From the NCBI GenBank assembly GCA_028752905.1, contig JAQNBH010000019.1:827001-891000 (forward strand): a DNA stretch of 64,000 bases, read 5' to 3'. Below, one piece after another: positions 9,101-23,800 of this stretch. Every line of letters begins with the position of its first letter. Position 1 is the stretch's first letter. The position numbers were made by a program, and so were the translations under genes. The DNA is from Cladorhizidae sp. MBARI D1340-BT2. Its lineage: Eukaryota > Porifera > Demospongiae > Poecilosclerida > Cladorhizidae. The notes under the pieces were generated by a model. The model did no database searches. It had not been told where the DNA came from and saw nothing but the letters and a program-made list of their open reading frames with translations.

Positions 9101-10389
9101 TGTATAGCTATTAAGATAGGACTCTCTAAGTGCTCTCTCATGATACCAAACATCCATATATTCTGCACACTTCACTGTAATGGACTTGCAAGATAGGTAT
9201 CTCTCAGTGTTCTCTATCTTGAGCTAAACATGTTAGCTTCATAGATTCTCCACACTTCACTGAATAGACTTGATATATAGCTCTAAAGGTAGGCCTCTCT
9301 CTGTTCTCTCTCTTGATACCAAACATCCGTATATTCTGCATACATAAAATCACAAGATAGGTTTCTCTATGTGTTCTCTATCTTGATGCTAAACAGGTTA
9401 GCTTCATAGATTCTCCACACTTCACTGTATAAACTTGATATATAGCTATTAAGATAGGTCTCTCCCTGTGCTCTCTGTTGATATCAAACATCCATAATAT
9501 TCTGCATACTTCACTGTAATGGACTTGATATGATTCGAATGATAGGTTTCATTATGTGTTCTCTATCTTGATATTTGCCCTAATTTGGTCTATATGTTTC
9601 TCATTTCCACCCCCAAAATCTTGTTATTTTGCCGTAAAGCTCATAACTTTTCAACACTTTACCCAAAAAAGATAATTTTTATATCACCGGATAGCCCTTC
9701 TAATTATCTGTCTTTTGTACGTGCCAAAATTTTGAGTACTCTAAGTATTAGCAAGTTATGGTGATTTGAAGTGGTAAGGTTTGCGATTTTCCTGGCGTTT
9801 TCCAGTTGCCAAAGCGGTGGCCTGCCAGTGAAAAACCACTACATTTATTGATAATCTGTTGACATGTTGCAGATAAGGGCCTTCTCTATCAGTTGACAAA
9901 ATCTGGGACTTTGGTCTTGTTAATTAGGGCAGTTATGAATTGTACTCTTACTTGATGCTAAACATGTTAGCTTCGTAGATTATCCACACTTCACTGAATA
10001 GACTTGATGTATAGCTATTAAGATAGGACTCTCTAAGTGCTCTCTCTTGATACCAAACATCCATATATTCTGCACACTTCACTGTAATGGACTTGCAAGA
10101 TAGGTATCTCTCAGTGTTCTCTATCTTGAGCTAAACATGTTAGCTTCATAGATTCTCCACACTTCACTGAATAGACTTGATATATAGCTCTAAAGGTAGG
10201 CCTCTCTCTGTTCTCTCTCTTGATACCAAACATCCGTATATTCTGCATACATAGAATCACAAGATAGGTTTCTCTATGTGTTCTCTATCTTGATGCTAAA
10301 CAGGTTAGCTTCATAGATTCTCCACACTTCACTGTATAAACTTGATATATAGCTATTAAGATAGGTCTCTCCCTGTGCTCTCTGTTGGT
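5850..10389. repeat. Higher-order block beta, first copy (five monomers, ~4540 bp)
   Basis: The 3' half of M7, then M8, M9, M10, M11 and the 5' half of M12, recurs as the next block about 4540 bp downstream. Shared private markers are AACATACATAAT in M8/M13, CTCCATACTT with TTATGATGA and GGTGGCTT in M9/M14, and CTGCATACTT with GCGATTTTCC (a 1-bp deletion) in M11/M16. The left boundary lies in M7 between the GATATC site (about 5850) and TTAATG (about 6125). Confidence 0.85.
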
Positions 10390-13300
10390 TTCAAACATCC
10401 ATAATATTCTGCACACTTCACTGTAATGGACTTGATATGATTCGAATGATAGGTTTCATTATGTGTTCTCTATCTTGATATTTGCCCTAATTTGGTCTAT
10501 ATGTTTCTCATTTCCCCCCCCCAAAATCTTGTTATTTTGCCGTAAAGCTCATAACTTTTCAACACTTTACCCAAAAAAGATAATTTTTATATCACCGGAT
10601 AGCCCTTCTAATTATCTGTCTTTTGTACGTGCCAAAATTTTGAGTACTCTAAGTATTAGCAAGTTAATGTGATTTGAAGTGGTAAGGTTTGCGATCTTTC
10701 CTGGCGTTTTCCAGTTGCCAAAGCGGTAGCCTGCCAGTGAAAAACCACTACATTTATTGATAATCTGTTGATATGTTGCAGATAAGGGCCTTCTCTATCA
10801 GTTGACAAACTCTGGGACTTTGGTCTTGTTAATTAGGGCAGTTATGAATTGTACTCTTACTTGATGCTAAACATGTTAGCTTCGTAGATTATCCACACTT
10901 CACTGAATAGACTTGATGTATAGCTATTAAGATAGGACTCTCTAAGTGCTCTCTCATGATACCAAACATCCATATATTCTGCACACTTCACTGTAATGGA
11001 CTTGCAAGATAGGTATCTCTCAGTGTTCTCTATCTTGAGCTAAACATGTTAGCTTCATAGATTCTCCACACTTCACTGAATAGACTTGATATATAGCTCT
11101 AAAGGTAGGCCTCTCTCTGTTCTCTCTCTTGATACCAAACATCCGTATATTCTGCATACATAAAATCACAAGATAGGTTTCTCTATGTGTTCTCTATCTT
11201 GATGCTAAACAGGTTAGCTTCATAGATTCTCCACACTTCACTGTATAAACTTGATATATAGCTATTAAGATAGGTCTCTCCCTGTGCTCTCTGTTGATAT
11301 CAAACATACATAATATTCTGCACACTTCACTGTAATGGACTTGATATGATTCGAATGATAGGTTTCATTATGTGTTCTCTATCTTGATATTTGCCCTAAT
11401 TTGGTCTATATGTTTCTCATTTCCCCCCCCAAAATCTTGTTATTTTGCCGTAAAGCTCATAACTTTTCAACACTTTACCCAAAAAAGATAATTTTTATAT
11501 CACCGGATAGCCCTTCTAATTATCTGTCTTTTGTACGTGCCAAAATTTTGAGTACTCTAAGTATTAGCAAGTTATGGTGATTTGAAGTGGTAAGGTTTGC
11601 GATCTTTCCTGGCGTTTTCCAGTTGCCAAAGCGGTGGCCTGCCAGTGAAAAACCACTACATTTATTGATAATCTGTTGACATGTTGCAGATAAGGGCCTT
11701 CTCTATCAGTTGACAAAATCTGGGACTTTGGTCTTGTTAATTAGGGCAGTTATGAATTGTACTCTTACTTGATGCTAAACATGTTAGCTTCGTAGATTAT
11801 CCACACTTCACTGAATAGACTTGATGTATAGCTATTAAGATAGGACTCTCTAAGTGCTCTCTCTTGATACCAAACATCCATATATTCTGCACACTTCACT
11901 GTAATGGACTTGCAAGATAGGTATCTCTCAGTGTTCTCTATCTTGAGCTAAACATGTTAGCTTCATAGATTCTCCATACTTCACTGAATAGACTTGATAT
12001 ATAGCTCTAAAGGTAGGCCTCTCTCTGTTCTCTCTCTTGATACCAAACATCCGTATATTCTGCATACATAGAATCACAAGATAGGTTTCTCTATGTGTTC
12101 TCTATCTTGATGCTAAACAGGTTAGCTTCATAGATTCTCCACACTTCACTGTATAAACTTGATATATAGCTATTAAGATAGGTCTCTCCCTGTGCTCTCT
12201 GTTGGTTTCAAACATCCATAATATTCTGCACACTTCACTGTAATGGACTTGATATGATTCGAATGATAGGTTTCATTATGTGTTCTCTATCTTGATATTT
12301 GCCCTAATTTGGTCTATATGTTTCTCATTTCCCCCCCCAAAATCTTGTTATTTTGCCGTAAAGCTCATAACTTTTCAACACTTTACCCCAAAAAGATAAT
12401 TTTTATATCACCGGATAGCCCTTCTAATTATCTGTCTTTTGTACGTGCCAAAATTTTGAGTACTCTAAGTATTAGCAAGTTATGATGATTTGAAGTGGTA
12501 AGGTTTGCGATCTTTCCTGGCGTTTTCCAGTTGCCAAAGCGGTGGCTTGCCAGTGAAAAACCACTACATTTATTGATAATCTGTTGACATGTTGCAGATA
12601 AGGGCCTTCTCTATCAGTTGACAAAATCTGGGACTTTGGTCTTGTTAATTAGGGCAGTTATGAATTGTACTCTTACTTGATGCTAAACATGTTAGCTTCG
12701 TAGATTATCCACACTTCACTGAATAGACTTGATGTATAGCTATTAAGATAGGACTCTCTAAGTGCTCTCTCTTGATACCAAACATCCATATATTCTGCAC
12801 ACTTCACTGTAATGGACTTGCAAGATAGGTATCTCTCAGTGTTCTCTATCTTGAGCTAAACATGTTAGCTTCATAGATTCTCCACACTTCACTGAATAGA
12901 CTTGATATATAGCTCTAAAGGTAGGCCTCTCTCTGTTCTCACTCTTGATACCAAACATCCGTATATTCTGCATACATAGAATCACAAGATAGGTTTCTCT
13001 ATGTGTTCTCTATCTTGATGCTAAACAGGTTAGCTTCATAGATTCTCCACACTTCACTGTATAAACTTGATATATAGCTATTAAGATAGGTCTCTCCCTG
13101 TGCTCTCTGTTGATATCAAACATCCATAATATTCTGCACACTTCACTGTAATGGACTTGATATGATTCGAATGATAGGTTTCATTATGTGTTCTCTATCT
13201 TGATATTTGCCCTAATTTGGTCTATATGTTTCTCATTTCCCCCCCCAAAATCTTGTTATTTTGCCGTAAAGCTCATAACTTTTCAACACTTTACCCAAAA

Positions 13301-14930
13301 AAGATAATTTTTATATCACCGGATAGCCCTTCTAATTATCTGTCTTTTGTACGTGCCAAAATTTTGAGTACTCTAAGTATTAGCAAGTTAATGTGATTTG
13401 AAGTGGTAAGGTTTGCGATCTTTCCTGGCGTTTTCCAGTTGCCAAAGCGGTAGCCTGCCAGTGAAAAACCACTACATTTATTGATAATCTGTTGATATGT
13501 TGCAGATAAGGGCCTTCTCTATCAGTTGACAAACTCTGGGACTTTGGTCTTGTTAATTAGGGCAGTTATGAATTGTACTCTTACTTGATGCTAAACATGT
13601 TAGCTTCGTAGATTATCCACACTTCACTGAATAGACTTGATGTATAGCTATTAAGATAGGACTCTCTAAGTGCTCTCTCATGATACCAAACATCCATATA
13701 TTCTGCACACTTCACTGTAATGGACTTGCAAGATAGGTATCTCTCAGTGTTCTCTATCTTGAGCTAAACATGTTAGCTTCATAGATTCTCCACACTTCAC
13801 TGAATAGACTTGATATATAGCTCTAAAGGTAGGCCTCTCTCTGTTCTCTCTCTTGATACCAAACATCCGTATATTCTGCATACATAAAATCACAAGATAG
13901 GTTTCTCTATGTGTTCTCTATCTTGATGCTAAACAGGTTAGCTTCATAGATTCTCCACACTTCACTGTATAAACTTGATATATAGCTATTAAGATAGGTC
14001 TCTCCCTGTGCTCTCTGTTGATATCAAACATCCATAATATTCTGCATACTTCACTGTAATGGACTTGATATGATTCGAATGATAGGTTTCATTATGTGTT
14101 CTCTATCTTGATATTTGCCCTAATTTGGTCTATATGTTTCTCATTTCCCCCCCCAAAATCTTGTTATTTTGCCGTAAAGCTCATAACTTTTCAACACTTT
14201 ACCCAAAAAAGATAATTTTTATATCACCGGATAGCCCTTCTAATTATCTGTCTTTTGTACGTGCCAAAATTTTGAGTACTCTAAGTATTAGCAAGTTATG
14301 GTGATTTGAAGTGGTAAGGTTTGCGATTTTCCTGGCGTTTTCCAGTTGCCAAAGCGGTGGCCTGCCAGTGAAAAACCACTACATTTATTGATAATCTGTT
14401 GACATGTTGCAGATAAGGGCCTTCTCTATCAGTTGACAAAATCTGGGACTTTGGTCTTGTTAATTAGGGCAGTTATGAATTGTACTCTTACTTGATGCTA
14501 AACATGTTAGCTTCGTAGATTATCCACACTTCACTGAATAGACTTGATGTATAGCTATTAAGATAGGACTCTCTAAGTGCTCTCTCTTGATACCAAACAT
14601 CCATATATTCTGCACACTTCACTGTAATGGACTTGCAAGATAGGTATCTCTCAGTGTTCTCTATCTTGAGCTAAACATGTTAGCTTCATAGATTCTCCAC
14701 ACTTCACTGAATAGACTTGATATATAGCTCTAAAGGTAGGCCTCTCTCTGTTCTCTCTCTTGATACCAAACATCCGTATATTCTGCATACATAGAATCAC
14801 AAGATAGGTTTCTCTATGTGTTCTCTATCTTGATGCTAAACAGGTTAGCTTCATAGATTCTCCACACTTCACTGTATAAACTTGATATATAGCTATTAAG
14901 ATAGGTCTCTCCCTGTGCTCTCTGTTGGTT
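10390..14930. repeat. Higher-order block beta, second copy
   Basis: This copy repeats the previous block. Differences I noticed are the C tract of M7/M12 (C8 versus C9), GTTCTAACTC in M10 versus GTTCTCACTC in M15, and the interrupted C tract of M11 versus C8 in M16. M12 (9994-10902) is the junction: its 5' half matches M17 (GGTTT allele) and its 3' half matches M7 (TTAATG, GGTAGCC, TTGATATG, AAACTC), as expected at an unequal-crossover breakpoint. Confidence 0.85.
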
Positions 14931-17900
14931 TCAAACATCCATAATATTCTGCACACTTCACTGTAATGGACTTGATATGATTCGAATGATAGGTTTCATT
15001 ATGTGTTCTCTATCTTGATATTTGCCCTAATTTGGTCTATATGTTTCTCATTTCCCCCCCCAAAATCTTGTTATTTTGCCGTAAAGCTCATAACTTTTCA
15101 ACACTTTACCCCAAAAAGAAAATTTTTATATCACCGGATAGCCCTTCTAATTATCTGTCTTTTGTACGTGCCAAAATTTTGAGTACTCTAAGTATTAGCA
15201 AGTTATGGTGATTTGAAGTGGTAAGGTTTGCGATCTTTCCTGGCGTTTTCCAGTTGCCAAAGCGGTGGCCTGCCAGTGAAAAACCACTACATTTATTGAT
15301 AATCTGTTGACATGTTGCAGATAAGGGCCTTCTCTATCAGTTGACAAAATCTGGGACTTTGGTCTTGTTAATTAGGGCAGTTATGAATTGTACTCTTACT
15401 TGATGCTAAACATGTTAGCTTCGTAGATTATCCACACTTCACTGAATAGACTTGATGTATAGCTATTAAGATAGGACTCTCTAAGTGCTCTCTCTTGATA
15501 CCAAACATCCATATATTCTGCACACTTCACTGTAATGGACTTGCAAGATAGGTATCTCTCAGTGTTCTCTATCTTGAGCTAAACATGTTAGCTTCATAGA
15601 TTCTCCACACTTCACTGAATAGACTTGATATATAGCTCTAAAGGTAGGCCTCTCTCTGTTCTCTCTCTTGATACCAAACATCCGTATATTCTGCATACAT
15701 AGAATCACAAGATAGGTTTCTCTATGTGTTCTCTATCTTGATGCTAAACAGGTTAGCTTCATAGATTCTCCACACTTCACTGTATAAACTTGATATATAG
15801 CTATTAAGATAGGTCTCTCCCTGTGCTCTCTGTTGGTTTCAAACATCCATAATATTCTGCACACTTCACTGTAATGGACTTGATATGATTCGAATGATAG
15901 GTTTCATTATGTGTTCTCTATCTTGATATTTGCCCTAATTTGGTCTATATGTTTCTCATTTCCCCCCCCAAAATCTTGTTATTTTGCCGTAAAGCTCATA
16001 ACTTTTCAACACTTTACCCCAAAAAGAAAATTTTTATATCACCGGATAGCCCTTCTAATTATCTGTCTTTTGTACGTGCCAAAATTTTGAGTACTCTAAG
16101 TATTAGCAAGTTATGGTGATTTGAAGTGGTAAGGTTTGCGATCTTTCCTGGCGTTTTCCAGTTGCCAAAGCGGTGGCCTGCCAGTGAAAAACCACTACAT
16201 TTATTGATAATCTGTTGACATGTTGCAGATAAGGGCCTTCTCTATCAGTTGACAAACTCTGGGACTTTGGTCTTGTTAATTAGGGCAGTTATGAATTGTA
16301 CTCTTACTTGATGCTAAACATGTTAGCTTCGTAGATTATCCACACTTCACTGAATAGACTTGATGTATAGCTATTAAGATAGGACTCTCTAAGTGCTCTC
16401 TCTTGATACCAAACATCCATATATTCTGCACACTTCACTGTAATGGACTTGCAAGATAGGTATCTCTCAGTGTTCTCTATCTTGAGCTAAACATGTTAGC
16501 TTCATAGATTCTCCACACTTCACTGAATAGACTTGATATATAGCTCTAAAGGTAGGCCTCTCTCTGTTCTCTCTCTTGATACCAAACATCCGTATATTCT
16601 GCATACATAGAATCACAAGATAGGTTTCTCTATGTGTTCTCTATCTTGATGCTAAACAGGTTAGCTTCATAGATTCTCCACACTTCACTGTATAAACTTG
16701 ATATATAGCTATTAAGATAGGTCTCTCCCTGTGCTCTCTGTTGGTTTCAAACATCCATAATATTCTGCACACTTCACTGTAATGGACTTGATATGATTCG
16801 AATGATAGGTTTCATTATGTGTTCTCTATCTTGATATTTGCCCTAATTTGGTCTATATGTTTCTCATTTCCCCCCCCCAAAATCTTGTTATTTTGCCGTA
16901 AAGCTCATAACTTTTCAACACTTTACCCCAAAAAGATAATTTTTATATCACCGAATAGCCCTTCTAATAATCTGTCTTTTGTACGTGCCAAAATTTTGAG
17001 TACTCTAAGTATTAGCAAGTTATGGTGATTTGAAGTGGTAAGGTTTGCGATCTTTCCTGGCGTTTTCCAGTTGCCAAAGCGGTGGCCTGCCAGTGAAAAA
17101 CCACTACATTTATTGATAATCTGTTGACATGTTGCAGATAAGGGCCTTCTCTATCAGTTGACAAACTCTGGGACTTTGGTCTTGTTAATTAGGGCAGTTA
17201 TGAATTGTACTCTTACTTGATGCTAAATATGTTAGCTTCGTAGATTATCCACACTTCACTGAATAGACTTGATGTATAGCTATTAAGATAGGACTCTCTA
17301 AGTGCTCTCTCTTGATACCAAACATCCATATATTCTGCACACTTCACTGTAATGGACTTGCAAGATAGGTATCTCTCAGTGTTCTCTATCTTGAGCTAAA
17401 CATGTTAGCTTCATAGATTCTCCACACTTCACTGAATAGACTTGATATATAGCTCTAAAGGTAGGCCTCTCTCTGTTCTCTCTCTTGATACCAAACATCC
17501 GTATATTCTGCATACATAGAATCACAAGATAGGTTTCTCAATGTGTTCTCTATCTTGATGCTAAACAGGTTAGCTTCATAGATTCTCCACACTTCACTGT
17601 ATAAACTTGATATATAGCTATTAAGATAGGTCTCTCCCTGTGCTCTCTGTTGGTTTCAAACATCCATAATATTCTGCACACTTCACTGTAATGGACTTGA
17701 TATGATTCGAATGATAGGTTTCATTATGTGTTCTCTATCTTGATATTTGCCCTAATTTGGTCTATATGTTTCTCATTTCCCCCCCCAAAATCTTGTTATT
17801 TTGCCGTAAAGCTCATAACTTTTCAACACTTTACCCCAAAAAGAAAAATTTTATATCACCGGATAGCCCTTCTAATTATCTGTCTTTTGTACGTGCCAAA

Positions 17901-20892
17901 ATTTTGAGTACTCTAAGTATTAGCAAGTTATGGTGATTTGAAGTGGTAAGGTTTGCGATCTTTCCTGGCGTTTTCCAGTTGCCAAAGCGGTGGCCTGCCA
18001 GTGAAAAACCACTACATTTATTGATAATCTGTTGACATGTTGCAGATAAGGGCCTTCTCTATCAGTTGACAAACTCTGGGACTTTGGTCTTGTTAATTAG
18101 GGCAGTTATGAATTGTACTCTTACTTGATGCTAAATATGTTAGCTTCGTAGATTATCCACACTTCACTGAATAGACTTGATGTATAGCTATTAAGATAGG
18201 ACTCTCTAAGTGCTCTCTCTTGATACCAAACATCCATATATTCTGCACACTTCACTGTAATGGACTTGCAAGATAGGTATCTCTCAGTGTTCTCTATCTT
18301 GAGCTAAACATGTTAGCTTCATAGATTCTCCACACTTCACTGAATAGACTTGATATATAGCTCTAAAGGTAGGCCTCTCTCTGTTCTCTCTCTTGATACC
18401 AAACATCCGTATATTCTGCATACATAGAATCACAAGATAGGTTTCTCTATGTGTTCTCTATCTTGATGCTAAACAGGTTAGCTTCATAGATTCTCCACAC
18501 TTCACTGTATAAACTTGATATATAGCTATTAAGATAGGTCTCTCCCTGTGCTCTCTGTTGGTTTCAAACATCCATAATATTCTGCACACTTCACTGTAAT
18601 GGACTTGATATGATTCGAATGATAGGTTTCATTATGTGTTCTCTATCTTGATATTTGCCCTAATTTGGTCTATATGTTTCTCATTTCCCCCCCCCAAAAT
18701 CTTGTTATTTTGCCGTAAAGCTCATAACTTTTCAACACTTTACCCCAAAAAGATAATTTTTATATCACCGGATAGCCCTTCTAATAATCTGTCTTTTGTA
18801 CGTGCCAAAATTTTGAGTACTCTAAGTATTAGCAAGTTATGGTGATTTGAAGTGGTAAGGTTTGCGATCTTTCCTGGCGTTTTCCAGTTGCCAAAGCGGT
18901 GGCCTGCCAGTGAAAAACCACTACATTTATTGATAATCTGTTGACATGTTGCAGATAAGGGCCTTCTCTATCAGTTGACAAACTCTGGGACTTTGGTCTT
19001 GTTAATTAGGGCAGTTATGAATTGTACTCTTACTTGATGCTAAATATGTTAGCTTCGTAGATTATCCACACTTCACTGAATAGACTTGATGTATAGCTAT
19101 TAAGATAGGACTCTCTAAGTGCTCTCTCTTGATACCAAACATCCATATATTCTGCACACTTCACTGTAATGGACTTGCAAGATAGGTATCTCTCAGTGTT
19201 CTCTATCTTGAGCTAAACATGTTAGCTTCATAGATTCTCCACACTTCACTGAATAGACTTGATATATAGCTCTAAAGGTAGGCCTCTCTCTGTTCTCACT
19301 CTTGATACCAAACATCCGTATATTCTGCATACATAGAATCACAAGATAGGTTTCTCTATGTGTTCTCTATCTTGATGCTAAACAGGTTAGCTTCATAGAT
19401 TCTCCACACTTCACTGTATAAACTTGATATATAGCTATTAAGATAGGTCTCTCCCTGTGCTCTCTGTTGATATCAAACATCCATAATATTCTGCACACTT
19501 CACTGTAATGGACTTGATATGATTCGAATGATAGGTTTCATTATGTGTTCTCTATCTTGATATTTGCCCTAATTTGGTCTATATGTTTCTCATTTCCCCC
19601 CCCCAAAATCTTGTTATTTTGCCGTAAAGCTCATAACTTTTCAACACTTTACCCCAAAAAGATAATTTTTATATCACCGGATAGCCCTTCTAATAATCTG
19701 TCTTTTGTACGTGCCAAAATTTTGAGTACTCTAAGTATTAGCAAGTTATGGTGATTTGAAGTGGTAAGGTTTGCGATCTTTCCTGGCGTTTTCCAGTTGC
19801 CAAAGCGGTGGCCTGCCAGTGAAAAACCACTACATTTATTGATAATCTGTTGACATGTTGCAGATAAGGGCCTTCTCTATCAGTTGACAAACTCTGGGAC
19901 TTTGGTCTTGTTAATTAGGGCAGTTATGAATTGTACTCTTACTTGATGCTAAATATGTTAGCTTCGTAGATTATCCACACTTCACTGAATAGACTTGATG
20001 TATAGCTATTAAGATAGGACTCTCTAAGTGCTCTCTCTTGATACCAAACATCCATATATTCTGCACACTTCACTGTAATGGACTTGCAAGATAGGTATCT
20101 CTCAGTGTTCTCTATCTTGAGCTAAACATGTTAGCTTCATAGATTCTCCACACTTCACTGAATAGACTTGATATATAGCTCTAAAGGTAGGCCTCTCTCT
20201 GTTCTCTCTCTTGATACCAAACATCCTTATATTCTGCATATATAGAATCACAAGATAGGTTTCTCTATGTGTTCTCTATCTTGATGCTAAACAGGTTAGC
20301 TTCATAGATTCTCCACACTTCACTGTATAAACTTGATATATAGCTATTAAGATAGGTCTCTCCCTGTGCTCTCTGTTGGTTTCAAACATCCATAATATTC
20401 TGCACACTTCACTGTAATGGACTTGATATGATTCGAATGATAGGTTTCATTATGTGTTCTCTATCTTGATATTTGCCCTAATTTGGTCTATATGTTTCTC
20501 ATTTCCCCCCCCAAAATCTTGTTATTTTGCCGTAAAGCTCATAACTTTTCAACACTTTACCCCAAAAAGATAATTTTTATATCATCGAATAGCCCTTCTA
20601 ATTATCTGTCTTTTGTACGTGCCAAAATTTTGAGTACTCTAAGTATTAGCAAGTTATGGTGATTTGAAGTGGTAAGGTTTGCGATCTTTCCTGGCGTTTT
20701 CCAGTTGCCAAAGCGGTGGCCTGCCAGTGAAAAACCACTACATTTATTGATAATCTGTTGACATGTTGCAGATAAGGGCCTTCTCTATCAGTTGACAAAA
20801 TCTGGGACTTTGGTCTTGTTAATTAGGGCAGTTATGAATTGTACTCTTACTTGATGCTAAACATGTTAGCTTCGTAGATTATCCACACTTCA
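14534..20892. repeat. Homogeneous stretch M17 to M23
   Basis: Seven copies, all with TTATGG, TTGCG, GGTGGCC and TTGACATG. M17 and M18 share AGAAAATTTTTATATC. M19, M21 and M22 have C9 and TAATAATC. M20 has AGAAAAATTTTATATC. The A1 dyad after M19, M20, M21 and M22 reads AAATATG. M23 is odd, with CATCCTTATATT, CATATATAG and ATATCATCGAATAG. Most have the GGTTT allele, but M22 has GATATC and GTTCTCACTC. Confidence 0.75.
19076..19984. repeat. Mosaic monomer M22
   Basis: The 5' half has GTTCTCACTC and GATATC, which elsewhere in the left part precede an X-type 3' half with TTAATG. Here the 3' half has C9, TTTACCCCAAAAAG, TAATAATC and TTATGG, as in M21. The switch lies between about 19470 and 19650, around the C tract. 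Confidence 0.65.
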
Positions 20893-23800
20893 CTGAATAG
20901 ACTTGATGTATAGCTATTAAGATAGGACTCTCTAAGTGCTCTCTCTTGATACCAAACATCCATATATTCTGCACACTTCACTGTAATGGACTTGCAAGAT
21001 AGGTATCTCTCAGTGTTCTCTATCTTGAGCTAAACATGTTAGCTTCATAGATTCTCCACACTTCACTGAATAGACTTGATATATAGCTCTAAAGGTAGGC
21101 CTCTCTCTGTTCTCACTCTTGATACCAAACATCCGTATATTCTGCATACATAGAATCACAAGATAGGTTTCTCTATGTGTTCTCTATCTTGATGCTAAAC
21201 AGGTTAGCTTCATAGATTCTCCACACTTCACTGTATAAACTTGATATATAGCTATTAAGATAGGTCTCTCCCTGTGCTCTCTGTTGATATCAAACATCCA
21301 TAATATTCTGCACACTTCACTGTAATGGACTTGATATGATTCGAATGATAGGTTTCATTATGTGTTCTCTATCTTGATATTTGCCCTAATTTGGTCTATA
21401 TGTTTCTCATTTCCCCCCCCAAAATCTTGTTATTTTGCCGTAAAGCTCATAACTTTTCAACACTTTACCCAAAAAAGATAATTTTTATATCACCGGATAG
21501 CCCTTCTAATTATCTGTCTTTTGTACGTGCCAAAATTTTGAGTACTCTAAGTATTAGCAAGTTAATGTGATTTGAAGTGGTAAGGTTTGCGATCTTTCCT
21601 GGCGTTTTCCAGTTGCCAAAGCGGTGGCCTGCCAGTGAAAAACCACTACATTTATTGATAATCTGTTGATATGTTGCAGATAAGGGCCTTTTCTATCAGT
21701 TGACAAACTCTGGGACTTTGGTCTTGTTAATTAGGGCAGTTATGAATTGTACTCTTACTTGATGCTAAACATGTTAGCTTCGTAGATTATCCACACTTCA
21801 CTGAATAGACTTGATGTATAGCTATTAAGATAGGACTCTCTAAGTGCTCTCTCTTGATACCAAACATCCATATATTCTGCACACTTCACTGTAATGGACT
21901 TGCAAGATAGGTATCTCTCAGTGTTCTCTATCTTGAGCTAAACATGTTAGCTTCATAGATTCTCCACACTTCACTGAATAGACTTGATATATAGCTCTAA
22001 AGGTAGGCCTCTCTCTGTTCTCTCTCTTGATACCAAACATCCGTATATTCTGCATACATAAAATCACAAGATAGGTTTCTCTATGTGTTCTCTATCTTGA
22101 TGCTAAACAGGTTAGCTTCATAGATTCTCCACACTTCACTGTATAAACTTGATATATAGCTATTAAGATAGGTCTCTCCCTGTGCTCTCTGTTGGTTTCA
22201 AACATCCATAATATTCTGCACACTTCACTGTAATGGACTTGATATGATTCGAATGATAGGTTTCATTATGTGTTCTCTATCTTGATATTTGCCCTAATTT
22301 GGTCTATATGTTTCTCATTTTCCCCCCCAAAATCTTGTTATTTTGCCGTAAAGCTCATAACTTTTCAACACTTTACCCCAAAAAGATAATTTTTATATCA
22401 CCGGATAGCCCTTCTAATTATCTGTCTTTTGTAAGTGCCAAAATTTTGAGTACTCTAAGTATTAGCAAGTTATGGTGATTTGAAGTGGTAAGGTTTGCGA
22501 TCTTTCCTGGCGTTTTCCAGTTGCCAAAGCGGTGGCCTGCCAGTGAAAAACCACTACATTTATTGATAATCTGTTGACATGTTGCAGATAAGGGCCTTCT
22601 CTATCAGTTGACAAAATCTGGGACTTTGGTCTTGTTAATTAGGGCAGTTATGAATTGTACTCTTACTTGATGCTAAACATGTTAGCTTCGTAGATTATCC
22701 ACACTTCACTGAATAGACTTGATGTATAGCTATTAAGATAGGACTCTCTAAGTGCTCTCTCTTGATACCAAACATCCATATATTCTGCACACTTCACTGT
22801 AATGGACTTGCAAGATAGGTATCTCTCAGTGTTCTCTATCTTGAGCTAAACATGTTAGCTTCATAGATTCTCCACACTTCACTGAATAGACTTGATATAT
22901 AGCTCTAAAGGTAGGCCTCTCTCTGTTCTCACTCTTGATACCAAACATCCGTATATTCTGCATACATAGAATCACAAGATAGGTTTCTCTATGTGTTCTC
23001 TATCTTGATGCTAAACAGGTTAGCTTCATAGATTCTCCACACTTCACTGTATAAACTTGATATATAGCTATTAAGATAGGTCTCTCCCTGTGCTCTCTGT
23101 TGATATCAAACATCCATAATATTCTGCACACTTCACTGTAATGGACTTGATATGATTCGAATGATAGGTTTCATTATGTGTTCTCTATCTTGATATTTGC
23201 CCTAATTTGGTCTATATGTTTCTCATTTCCCCCCCCAAAATCTTGTTATTTTGCCGTAAAGCTCATAACTTTTCAACACTTTACCCAAAAAAGATAATTT
23301 TTATATCACCGGATAGCCCTTCTAATTATCTGTCTTTTGTACGTGCCAAAATTTTGAGTACTCTAAGTATTAGCAAGTTAATGTGATTTGAAGTGGTAAG
23401 GTTTGCGATCTTTCCTGGCGTTTTCCAGTTGCCAAAGCGGTAGCCTGCCAGTAAAAAACCACTACATTTATTGATAATCTGTTGATATGTTGCAGATAAG
23501 GGCCTTCTCTATCAGTTGACAAACTCTGGGACTTTGGTCTTGTTAATTAGGGCAGTTATGAATTGTACTCTTACTTGATGCTAAACATGTTAGCTTCGTA
23601 GATTATCCACACTTCACTGAATAGACTTGATGTATAGCTATTAAGATAGGACTCTCTAAGTGCTCTCTCATGATACCAAACATCCATATATTCTGCACAC
23701 TTCACTGTAATGGACTTGCAAGATAGGTATCTCTCAGTGTTCTCTATCTTGAGCTAAACATGTTAGCTTCATAGATTCTCCACACTTCACTGAATAGACT

